From the IMG/VR virus record IMGVR_UViG_3300042350_004528, positions 234,834-298,833 of that record: DNA of 64,000 bases. One strand, 5' to 3'. Numbering within the stretch: position 1 is the stretch's first letter; each line of letters opens with the position of its first letter. Made by a program: the position numbers and the translations under genes. Positions 54,525 through 62,446 of the stretch are shown here, piece after piece. A model generated the notes under the pieces. The model was not told where the DNA came from. It made no database searches and worked only from the letters and a program-made list of their open reading frames with translations. The stretch comes from a virus.

Positions 54525-56181
54525 TAATAGAAACAGTACCATTGCTGTTATTTTCCATAATTTGCTTGGTTTCTTGGCTGATTTTTGTGTCATCAATACA
54601 GATTGCGACAATATGAGGTAATTTACTCAATCCAACTGGTATTTTATCCAACTTAAGGTTCATATGAACATCCACGAGAAACAAATCATTACAGTTTGTT
54701 ATATCCTCTTTTATTTCCCTTAAATCGCAACTCGATGCGGTTAATCTAACTAGTTTTTTAAGTTTACCGATGTTAGCGGGTAGTTGTTTGAGTTTTTGGT
54801 TATTATCCAAAACCAACTCAGTCAATTTTTCACATTCACCAAGATCGCCAATTTCTCTGATATCACATCCAGCACAATCAAGATACTCCAAAGATTTTAA
54901 CTCGGAGAACCACTCAGGTACTGAGGTAATTTTCTTGTTGTTTCTAAATTTAATCTTTTTTAGGTTTTTCAAGTCTTTAATCGACTCTGGTAAAAAAGTT
55001 ATACCACAGTCACTTAAATCAAGACTTTTTATACTAGTAATCTCACCTATTTTTTCAAGATATTCCGATTCAATTTTATGACCAGAAAAATCAACGGTTT
55101 CTGGTTTAGATTCCTTGAATATTTTGATGATCTCATCTCCAAAGCCAAGATTCAATAAATATTTAATATCATCAACCTGTTTGTTGTTTTTCTTTTGGCG
55201 ATACGCTAAGACACGCTTAATGATGTAGTTTCTAAAATACAATTTAATATCTTTATTGTTGAAAAGAAATTCATTGATGTTTATACTTTTATCGTTCGCA
55301 TCCATATATTGATTATCCTCAAAATGGAATTGTAGGCGATATTCGGGGTGTTTTGATATGGCTTTTTTGGAACCATACCCTTTCTTAATTAAAACGAATA
55401 ATTCACCTCGGCTATGATAACTATCAAACATATTACCATAACGAGTACCAGCAGTGCACCAGGTTGTGTATTTACCAAACTCAATATTTGCTTGGCGATC
55501 ATGGGTGATTACTATAACCCATTCACTATTTTCAAAAACAAGTTCAGCTTTACCCTCGACTTTCTTATTATCGACAAAATTTTGGATACAGGTTATTTCT
55601 TTATGGTCTAAAGTATGAATCGAATCATCGCCAGTATCGGTACTCATATATGGTTTAACCATATTAACAAATTCATTGATGTCTTTAAATCGATTAATAT
55701 CGCGATTCTCAACAGAAAGTACATTTGTTTTCTTTAAGAATGAAAATACCTCTAGTGCTTCAATAACTTTAGATTGCAAATCCTCAAAAAAGTTTTGGTA
55801 TTCTGGTCTTATCTCAGCGACCGAATTTTCTTTGCTTGCTAGATAAGCATCATCAATTCTATCTCTAATGATATTTTTATACAAGTTAATAAACCAACTA
55901 ACGTATTCTTTATTATGGCTTGGGTCACACTCAACAAAAAAGTTAAATAATAACTCCATTGGGGTTTTACCTTCCAAATATGTACCGTTTCTTTGATATT
56001 GGTTGCGATAAAACTCCATAAATAAATTATCACCGTCATACATTTTAACAGAGTCAACAACAAACTCTTTATCTGGGACTACATGTTTACCATAGATATT
56101 TTTATCAACGGCCTTTTTATGATATTTCTTAAAGATATCAAAAACGTACTCTAATCGTGTTTTCTTGTCCTGTTCAGTCAT
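54508..56181 (-). CDS. Leucine-rich-repeat protein
   Basis: 557 residues. The N-terminal ~340 are an unrecognised domain with EFGKYTTWCTAGTRYGNMFDSYHSRGELFVLI, a block seen in other phage proteins. From ~370 to 545 there are about seven LRR units (SLDLSDCGITFLPESIKDLKNL, KIKFRNNKKITSVPEWFSEL, YLDCAGCDIREI, ELVLDNNQKLKQLPANIGKL and so on). LRRs bind proteins; target unknown. Own promoter at 56200. Confidence 0.75.
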   Translation of the reverse strand: MTEQDKKTRLEYVFDIFKKYHKKAVDKNIYGKHVVPDKEFVVDSVKMYDGDNLFMEFYRNQYQRNGTYLEGKTPMELLFNFFVECDPSHNKEYVSWFINLYKNIIRDRIDDAYLASKENSVAEIRPEYQNFFEDLQSKVIEALEVFSFLKKTNVLSVENRDINRFKDINEFVNMVKPYMSTDTGDDSIHTLDHKEITCIQNFVDNKKVEGKAELVFENSEWVIVITHDRQANIEFGKYTTWCTAGTRYGNMFDSYHSRGELFVLIKKGYGSKKAISKHPEYRLQFHFEDNQYMDANDKSININEFLFNNKDIKLYFRNYIIKRVLAYRQKKNNKQVDDIKYLLNLGFGDEIIKIFKESKPETVDFSGHKIESEYLEKIGEITSIKSLDLSDCGITFLPESIKDLKNLKKIKFRNNKKITSVPEWFSELKSLEYLDCAGCDIREIGDLGECEKLTELVLDNNQKLKQLPANIGKLKKLVRLTASSCDLREIKEDITNCNDLFLVDVHMNLKLDKIPVGLSKLPHIVAICIDDTKISQETKQIMENNSNGTVSIIKYGP

Positions 56182-56199
56182 ATTGTTCTATTTTGGATA

Positions 56200-56207
56200 C
56201 AAATGTA
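56200..56207 (-). promoter_or_regulatory. Promoter of the LRR gene
   Basis: Minus-strand TACATTTG with TTTG 20 bp upstream. Confidence 0.65.
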
Positions 56208-56260
56208 GGGTAAAAATGTTTAATAAGCAAATTTTCTTTAAAAAAAATGTATTTATCTAT

Positions 56261-56455
56261 ATGATAATTATTGATGTCAAAAAAACGGGTGGATTAGACC
56301 GAGCCCTTAAAAAGTACAAATATAAAGTTGCTAAGATAAAAATGATTGATGATTTGCGTGAAAAACAAGATTTTACAAAAAAATCTGTAAAAAGACGTGA
56401 TGAAATTAAAAAAGCAACATACATCCAAAAGAAAAAACAAGAAGAATTAGGTTAA
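56261..56455 (+). CDS. rpsU: Ribosomal protein bS21
   Basis: 64 residues from the ATG at 56261; the longer frame adds non-homologous residues. MIIIDVKKTGGLDRALKKYKYKVAKIK...DFTKKSVKRRDEIKKATYIQKKKQEEL aligns along its length with Bacteroidetes bS21 (start, ALKRYK, FTKPSVxRR, KAxYIQ). bS21 sits next to the anti-Shine-Dalgarno; in Flavobacteria it helps occlude it. A phage copy could replace host bS21 and bias initiation. No SD precedes it. Confidence 0.88.
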   Translation: MIIIDVKKTGGLDRALKKYKYKVAKIKMIDDLREKQDFTKKSVKRRDEIKKATYIQKKKQEELG

Positions 56456-56887
56456 TTTACCCTCGAAAAGGTTTTTACCCATCTCATCTTGTTTAATGAA
56501 TGTCTTAACCAGGGAACCTGCTCTTGCATTAGCCTCATCTTCAATCTCACCCCCAATGTCTTGTACTGGATATTCAATTCTACCTTCTTGGTGCTGTAAT
56601 TGATGTACAAGTTCGTGTGCAATACTTCTTAAAATATCACCCAACATTCTGTTTTTACCGTACACAACAACCAACTTATCATCATCTCTATAATATGCTG
56701 TTGTTTTAACCCCATTTGATTCGCGATCAAAAACTATTTTACATGTAAACTTATCAGCTAACCCTAGTTCATTACAACAAAAATTGAGAAATTTATTTGT
56801 CGTGGCTATTTTCTTATCATCAAATGATAGGTCTTCATCCACCAATAACTCAAATTTTTCTTTTAATAAAGTTTCAAATAATTTCAT
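56447..56887 (-). CDS. Zincin-type metallopeptidase-like protein
   Basis: 146 residues from the ATG at 56887, which overlaps the upstream stop (TAATG). ILRSIAHELVHQLQHQEGR is an HExxH zinc motif; a Glu ligand could be in IEDEAN about 30 residues on. Lies with tail genes, so it might process virion proteins or act at entry. Unrecognised subfamily. Confidence 0.65.
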   Translation of the reverse strand: MKLFETLLKEKFELLVDEDLSFDDKKIATTNKFLNFCCNELGLADKFTCKIVFDRESNGVKTTAYYRDDDKLVVVYGKNRMLGDILRSIAHELVHQLQHQEGRIEYPVQDIGGEIEDEANARAGSLVKTFIKQDEMGKNLFEGKLT

Positions 56888-57762
56888 TATAATAGATTGT
56901 TTATATTTCGTTCGATGTAACATGTATCAAATAACGGATCGACATTATTATCTAATTCAATAAAGTTTTTAGCATTCAGCGCAACATAACCTTGTTTGAC
57001 CATGTTGGTAACTAAATAATCATATCCATCCCAAATTATTTCAACACTCTCCATAGTTTCGAGAGGCAAGAAATAACTATCATTATATTTGGTTTTAATA
57101 TTAGTTGCTATTATTCTTTCAATAGGGCTGAACACCATTAAATATTTATCTAAATTAGTGTTATCATTACTTTTTGCTATTATTTTATATATTATACCAG
57201 CATCATTAACGGTTAAACCAGTTGGTAAAAAAACTAAATGATGATAATCTTCGGATGTATTTAAATCTATAACCACAATGTTCTGCTTTGCCGCTTGAGT
57301 TAGGTCACCAAAAATTACATCATAAGTATTATATGTATCGCCACTAATAACTTCTTGTGTCCAACCACTTGTTATCAATTGATAGCTATGGTTAGATACA
57401 CCTATTGAATATTGCGGGCCATTTAATTCAACATCATTTATATCAATATTAAATGAGCCACCATCCCCCATGCCAATTGTGGCGATTGTACCATTTAGTG
57501 TGTAACCAGTTATTGCCGCACCCTCAGCTAATTTATACCAGTTGCTTAAAGTTGTTGCTGGTAATGTTTTTAACAACCAAACTCCATTTTGATCTGGGTC
57601 TGGATCACTTGTTACAGCAACGGTCATACCCAAATAAGGGTAAGGTAAAGAGTTGTTTGTTAGCTCAGATAATGTTACTACCGTAGCTCTCGCATCTAAC
57701 GGCCCCGCAATTAACGCTTCAAAGTTAGCAGAAAAATTAAAAACACCAGGTACTCTAGCCAT
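56887..57762 (-). CDS. Putative tail/fibre protein
   Basis: 291 residues, beta-rich, Asn/Thr/Asp-rich: PYLGMTVAVTSDPDPDQNGVWLL and NWYKLAEGAA resemble modules found in Bacteroidetes phage fibre proteins. Two bases from the following large structural gene. Structural role inferred from composition and context. Confidence 0.6.
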   Translation of the reverse strand: MARVPGVFNFSANFEALIAGPLDARATVVTLSELTNNSLPYPYLGMTVAVTSDPDPDQNGVWLLKTLPATTLSNWYKLAEGAAITGYTLNGTIATIGMGDGGSFNIDINDVELNGPQYSIGVSNHSYQLITSGWTQEVISGDTYNTYDVIFGDLTQAAKQNIVVIDLNTSEDYHHLVFLPTGLTVNDAGIIYKIIAKSNDNTNLDKYLMVFSPIERIIATNIKTKYNDSYFLPLETMESVEIIWDGYDYLVTNMVKQGYVALNAKNFIELDNNVDPLFDTCYIERNINNLL

Positions 57763-57764
57763 AA

Positions 57765-59159
57765 TTAAAATACTAATCTAATTCTTCTAGCACCAGCGGC
57801 TAACCCAGTGTGTGTGTACCTAGTGTAATTAACACTATTACCTTGAATAGTATTTGTTACAGCACTTGTGCTAAATTCACTTATTTTATTTGCCGAATCA
57901 AATTGGTTTGAAACCACGTTAAAATAATTAACCGCAACCAAAGGTCTAGCAGTTGTCCAAGCAACTGGTATCTCAAATTTATGCTTAACAGAATTATCTT
58001 CTGGTTCCGCAACAAAAAGAATCTCAATATTATTACTGTACAACATTGACACTAAAGTTTGTTTTGTCAACGTGTTAATGTTAACTGTTGTTCCAAACAA
58101 AGGATAAACACCCTCAAATAAAGCGTTTGCGTTAACCGTACCAGCATTTGTAAAATTAGTATCGATAAAGTTTGATCCGTCATCATAAACTGGTTGTTGA
58201 CCAACATTATAATCGACAGCAAGTTGCCATTGATTTAGACCTTGAACAACTACATAATTATTTATTGTGGTGCTGTCAGTTAATGAGCTACTAACATTAG
58301 TAATCGTACCAACAATACCTTGACCCGTATAATTGTAATCAATTGGGTTACCCATGTATTTAACTGGTTGGCCTGTCACTGTCGATTGGCCTCTGGTATA
58401 TCCAGCGTTAAGTGTTAAATTATTTGTGTAGCCAATTTCGATTAGAGAAGCGTTAAACGGCGCCCCTTCACTTAAAGATGCTGAGCTATAAAATATCGTT
58501 GGTGCTATTGCTGGATAAAATATTTCTTGTATAATTTCGTGTATCGTCTTACCACCAACAAACGGGCTCGAATTTATCGTTATACCACCGACCGTTTTTT
58601 TAACTGGGTTTGGGTTTTCAAAAGTAAACGCTGGAGCCAAATCGATTACAATCGTGCCACCACCAGCTTGTTCTAAAATTTCTGTAATATTTGTAGTTCC
58701 ACCTGTTGTTGCATTTGTGGTACCACCTGTTATTTCAGTATCGCCACCAGATGCGTTTATGGTTACAATTGTTTTGCCACTGATAGGATCGTCTGTTACT
58801 GTAACATTATCACCAACAAAATTTAATACAGTTCGCTCTACTAATGGTATACCTTCGTCTTCAATTGTAACATAACCGCCAGGTACTCCAGTTCCAATTT
58901 GTCTCCAAACTGTATATGTGGTTGGGCCTTCTGTATAAGATGTGATAAAATTACCAGAACCATACTGATTATACACATATTCAGTATGTGTCATTTCGCA
59001 GTAGTAAATTATACCAACCGCGTCAATTTTTCTCAACACATATTGACCCTCTAAATAACCTTTTTTAGTCCACTCCGCGATATTAAGGTAGACTAAGTTA
59101 CCATCTAATTCGGTGTGACTTAAAGGCCTGGGTAAATTGTTTCTTAAAATTAATGACAT
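57765..59159 (-). CDS. Putative tail/fibre or baseplate protein
   Basis: 464 residues. Starts SLILRNNLPRPLSHTELDGNLVYLN, typical of phage fibre N-termini; a Gly/Thr-rich stretch (ITGGTTNATTGGTTNITEIL) and long beta-rich regions follow. Preceded by an ACTATTTATG element lying between the arms of a 17-bp inverted repeat that includes the start codon. Confidence 0.65.
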   Translation of the reverse strand: MSLILRNNLPRPLSHTELDGNLVYLNIAEWTKKGYLEGQYVLRKIDAVGIIYYCEMTHTEYVYNQYGSGNFITSYTEGPTTYTVWRQIGTGVPGGYVTIEDEGIPLVERTVLNFVGDNVTVTDDPISGKTIVTINASGGDTEITGGTTNATTGGTTNITEILEQAGGGTIVIDLAPAFTFENPNPVKKTVGGITINSSPFVGGKTIHEIIQEIFYPAIAPTIFYSSASLSEGAPFNASLIEIGYTNNLTLNAGYTRGQSTVTGQPVKYMGNPIDYNYTGQGIVGTITNVSSSLTDSTTINNYVVVQGLNQWQLAVDYNVGQQPVYDDGSNFIDTNFTNAGTVNANALFEGVYPLFGTTVNINTLTKQTLVSMLYSNNIEILFVAEPEDNSVKHKFEIPVAWTTARPLVAVNYFNVVSNQFDSANKISEFSTSAVTNTIQGNSVNYTRYTHTGLAAGARRIRLVF

Positions 59160-59229
59160 TTATCGTGTATGCTTGGATATTCTTAAATTATTATCTATCC
59201 ATAAATAGTTCGATACACGATAAATGTCA
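59154..59229 (-). promoter_or_regulatory. 17-bp inverted repeat burying a start codon, late element in the loop
   Basis: TGACATTTATCGTGTAT (59229-59213 as read on the minus strand) and its perfect complement at 59170-59154 flank 42 nt containing ACTATTTATG. The ATG at 59159 is inside the 3' arm. Read-through RNA from clpP would hide the start; RNA started within the loop would not. Confidence 0.7.
59201..59209 (-). promoter_or_regulatory. Candidate late-promoter element ACTATTTAT (tail gene)
   Basis: Minus-strand GAACTATTTATGG in the loop of the inverted repeat. Confidence 0.5.
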
Positions 59230-59244
59230 CCACAAATTCATATC

Positions 59245-59910
59245 TTATTTTTTCTTTCTTTCAAGAATCGAGTCAATCATACCATATTCTTTAGCTTCTG
59301 GTGATCTCATCCAATAATCCCTCTCAGAATCTTTATATACTTTGTCATAATCCTGGCCAGTATGTTTAGATATGATCTCATAAAGTTCGGTTTTTAACTT
59401 ACCAATTTCCTTTGCTGTGATTTCAATATCAGTGGCTTGACCCTCAGCGCCCCCCAAAGGTTGGTGGATCATTATTCTTGAGTGGGGTAAGGCATATCTT
59501 TTACCCTTTGCCCCAGCACAAAGTAACACAGCGGCCATAGATGCGGCTAAACCCGTACATATTGTTGATATTTCTGGTTTAATATACTGCATTGTATCGT
59601 AAATACCCAAACCAGCATAAACAGAACCACCAGGTGAGTTTACATAGATCTGAATTGGGGCTTCTTTGTCAATTGATTCCAGGTATAATAACTGAGCTTC
59701 TATAATATTGGAAACTCGATCATCAATCGCCGTACCCAAAAATATAACTCTTTCCATCATTAATCTGGAAAACACGTCAATTTGAGCGACATTTAATTCG
59801 CGTTCTTCCATAATGTATGGAGTAACCGAACTCCTGTAATCACTTAATGTGATACTTGAAATACCCATATGCTTCGTTGCATAGTTTTTAAAATCGTTAC
59901 CAATATTCAT
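59245..59910 (-). CDS. clpP: ClpP protease
   Basis: 221 residues, full ClpP: MMERVIFLGTAIDDRVSNIIEAQLLYLE, IYVNSPGGSVYAGLGIYDTMQYI, catalytic Ser in GLAASMAAVLLCAG, His in SRIMIHQPLGGAEGQATDIEI, Asp in SERDYWMRSPEAKEYGMID. Close to cellular ClpP, unlike the divergent copy at 12374. With tmRNA and SmpB it could form the degradation end of trans-translation using a host ATPase. Confidence 0.95.
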   Translation of the reverse strand: MNIGNDFKNYATKHMGISSITLSDYRSSVTPYIMEERELNVAQIDVFSRLMMERVIFLGTAIDDRVSNIIEAQLLYLESIDKEAPIQIYVNSPGGSVYAGLGIYDTMQYIKPEISTICTGLAASMAAVLLCAGAKGKRYALPHSRIMIHQPLGGAEGQATDIEITAKEIGKLKTELYEIISKHTGQDYDKVYKDSERDYWMRSPEAKEYGMIDSILERKKK

Positions 59911-59937
59911 ATTTGTTTTTTTATAAATTTAATTAAT

Positions 59938-61614
59938 TTAGTTTAAATAATCAACCCACATTTTATGATTTACACCCATTTTTTCACAAAAAGATTCAAA
60001 AGTTTTTTTCGAATAAACAAATCTAAAATTAACACTAGAGGCTAAGTTATTATTGTTATTCTGAAAAGCTTGTGTGAAATTACTATGTGTGTATTTCATT
60101 TTGAGATTATTATCGTTAGTTATTCTAACCCTTTCGTATGCTGACATAGTGATTGGATTAAAGTATATTGTTGATATTACGTTTTTGTTTTTAACAATGT
60201 TAAAAGATAATTTAATACTATCAAAATTAAAAACGCCGTGTCTAATAAAATTAAAATCTTCTTCTGGTATTTTATTAATGTTTCTTAAAGAATAATTAAC
60301 ACTTATCTTTTCGTCTTTTTTAAAATATCTACCAAACCTTTTTAGTGTTTTATCATCAATTTTATAAGTACCAATGGCTACCGCTTCGAATAAACAATTT
60401 GCAATTTTTTTAAGTATTACTTCACAGTTTTTATAAGTCCATGTTGTGAGAAGAGTATTCTCATGATTGTTTATTTTTATTTTTATACCAAAAAATTCAA
60501 ATATTTTAAGCACCTTAAATATGTGGCCATCACCAGAATCTTTAAAACGTGAAATATCATAATAGTTTAGATTGTACATTTTAGAGTATTTTTCCATTAA
60601 ATCATACTCAGCGATTTCATTATTACTTGTAAAAAGTGTTGGTTTAAACACATTTTGATTTAACTTACCGCCATTAAATTCATAAGCTAGTCTTAATTCG
60701 GTATAATCAATCCCATTTAACGCATGTGCATAACTTGTGGGATAACCAGCGCCATTTGGTTTTAAAAGGAATTCGTTTTCCTGGTTAACAATCAAACGCT
60801 TATACTTAAAAAGCAAACTGAAAAGTAATTCTTTGTCTTTGATTTTATAATAATCACTCATGTAATCGACTATACCCAGTCCACGATATTTAGCTTTGTT
60901 TCTATTAAAAATATGTTGAAAATAGTATATAAAATTATATGAGATAATATCTATACTGTTTACCTTAAGATAATTTAAAAATGGGAACAACTCTAAAGCG
61001 GATGTATTTGGTGGGGTATATATAGGTTCCTCATCAAAAAAAGTTTTAACAATTGCTTTATAATCATTTGTTAGATTATGATAACCCAATTTACCATAAA
61101 ACAACCTTATTGCCGTGTCCATATTCAAGTTATTTCTACTATCACTGATCATGCAATTTAGTATTCGAGATGTCTCCATATTTGAGACATTTTTACGAAT
61201 AAAGGTAGAATACCTTTTACCCATTTTTGATTTCCTATAAACACTGTAATCACCAGTTGTTTTATTAATTGTTAAGATCCTGGATGTTTTGGTTGTGATT
61301 TTAAATCTTTTGTATTTCAACTTTTTAACTGGCACCAATGTTTTGGCGAAAAGATATTGTTTTAACGATATCGTGTTGTTGGTTAAATTTTCTGAAACAA
61401 CAAAAGTTTCCCGATAAACGGTAACCTCACCATTGTTAGCCATTTCTTTTTTAAACTCATCCGAATCGACCTCAATGTGTTTTTGTCGCTCAAACGTGTG
61501 CTCAGATCCCCCCTCATCTTCCGAAAAAATTGCCTGAATGGTTGATACCACTGTTTCGGTTACTGATTTTGTAAGCTTCTCATCAACAAATTTGTAATGA
61601 ATGATTTCTTCCAT
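59938..61614 (-). CDS. Large hypothetical protein
   Basis: 558 residues, Lys/Asn/Tyr-rich, mostly helical with an FKITTKTSRILTINKTTGDYSVYRKS beta region near residue 105. No motif recognised. Begins a transcript from 61632; clpP follows 27 bp after its end. Confidence 0.55.
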   Translation of the reverse strand: MEEIIHYKFVDEKLTKSVTETVVSTIQAIFSEDEGGSEHTFERQKHIEVDSDEFKKEMANNGEVTVYRETFVVSENLTNNTISLKQYLFAKTLVPVKKLKYKRFKITTKTSRILTINKTTGDYSVYRKSKMGKRYSTFIRKNVSNMETSRILNCMISDSRNNLNMDTAIRLFYGKLGYHNLTNDYKAIVKTFFDEEPIYTPPNTSALELFPFLNYLKVNSIDIISYNFIYYFQHIFNRNKAKYRGLGIVDYMSDYYKIKDKELLFSLLFKYKRLIVNQENEFLLKPNGAGYPTSYAHALNGIDYTELRLAYEFNGGKLNQNVFKPTLFTSNNEIAEYDLMEKYSKMYNLNYYDISRFKDSGDGHIFKVLKIFEFFGIKIKINNHENTLLTTWTYKNCEVILKKIANCLFEAVAIGTYKIDDKTLKRFGRYFKKDEKISVNYSLRNINKIPEEDFNFIRHGVFNFDSIKLSFNIVKNKNVISTIYFNPITMSAYERVRITNDNNLKMKYTHSNFTQAFQNNNNNLASSVNFRFVYSKKTFESFCEKMGVNHKMWVDYLN

Positions 61615-61631
61615 ACTTTGATTTATTTCAG

Positions 61632-61639
61632 CAAATATA
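61632..61639 (-). promoter_or_regulatory. Promoter (gene at 61614)
   Basis: Minus-strand TATATTTG with TTTG 19 bp upstream; 17 bp to the ATG. Confidence 0.7.
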
Positions 61640-61663
61640 AGGAAGAATTTTTAATAAACAAAA

Positions 61664-61687
61664 AAAAATGGGGGAAATTTCCCCCAT
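61664..61687 (-). terminator. Rho-independent terminator after hsp20
   Basis: Perfect ATGGGGGAAA/TTTCCCCCAT palindrome with T9, touching the hsp20 stop. Confidence 0.9.
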
Positions 61688-62070
61688 TATTTAATCTCGA
61701 CAGTCACACTTTTTGTTTCTTCTTTTTTTCTCAATGGTACTTTGATTTTAAGTAACCCATTTTCCATTTTAGCTTCAGTTTTACTCAGATCGTGTGAGCT
61801 TGATAAGTAGTAACTGTATGAATTATCAACATAGCGCTTAACAAAACCTTCAGCGTTTTTAATATTAGTTTTAACAATTAATGTCCTACCAGAAACCTCA
61901 ATTGATAAATGTTCTTTATCCAATCCTGGTAAAGGTAATTCCGTTAAAAACTCCTTGTCGCTTGGAATGTCATAAGATGTTCTAAAATCCTCATTGAAGA
62001 TGTTAAATAATTCATCAAAGCTTTGCCATAAATTCTTTTGGCTTCTCATGTTTGTTCTTAGTGTGTTCAT
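61687..62070 (-). CDS. Small heat-shock protein (Hsp20)
   Basis: 127 residues. Alpha-crystallin domain: LTELPLPGLDKEHLSIEVSGRTLIVKT, then FVKRYVDNSYSYYLSSSHDLSKTEAKMENGLLKIKVPLRK, with the A-x-x-x-NGLL signature and a C-terminal SVTVEI (I-x-I-like). ATP-independent chaperone, known in T4-like and cyanophages, probably aiding virion assembly or stress survival. Confidence 0.9.
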   Translation of the reverse strand: MNTLRTNMRSQKNLWQSFDELFNIFNEDFRTSYDIPSDKEFLTELPLPGLDKEHLSIEVSGRTLIVKTNIKNAEGFVKRYVDNSYSYYLSSSHDLSKTEAKMENGLLKIKVPLRKKEETKSVTVEIK

Positions 62071-62171
62071 ATTTTTTTATTTTTAAATTTTTATTATACT
62101 GAAAATAAATTTACCAATTAAATGCCAAATTAATTTAAAAGACATTTTGTCTTAATTTGGTTAATTTAAAT

Positions 62172-62200
62172 AAAAAAGGACTGACAAAATGCCAGTCCTT
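62172..62200 (-). terminator. Rho-independent terminator of the TROVE/ncRNA unit
   Basis: Stem AAGGACTG/CAGTCCTT with T6. Confidence 0.88.
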
Positions 62201-62446
62201 AATTTCTGAGTGGGGGTCTATTGTATTTGGCTTTTCAATTTAAATAACAATTGCTGTAACCACTCACATTAAATTCGAGGTACTATCGGAATCGTTTGAA
62301 TCTTAAAGTGATCCGTCCTAGCTGGGTAAAACTTCCTTAGCTAAGGGAAGAGTTGGTTATGGCATCCGAAGATCCATAAACCTTTCTGTATAGCATAATT
62401 AATATTTAGTTAATTTTGCTGCAATTATTCCCAATACCTCAATATT
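62201..62446 (-). ncRNA. Structured RNA downstream of the TROVE/vWA gene
   Basis: No ORF. Hairpin 62382-62355 is GGTTTATGG-ATC-TTCG-GAT-G-CCATAACC with a UUCG tetraloop and one bulge. Further on are CTTCC/GGAAG enclosing TTAGCTAA and GAGTGG/CCACTC. It ends at a strong terminator. By position next to a Ro60-like gene it is a candidate Y-RNA-like partner; not matched to a known family. Confidence 0.5.

Noticed and set aside
28095-59209. T4-type late promoters TATAAATA read directly
   Set aside because: The string occurs in that form on the non-coding strand; on the coding strand it is ACTATTTAT, so T4-type recognition cannot be assumed.
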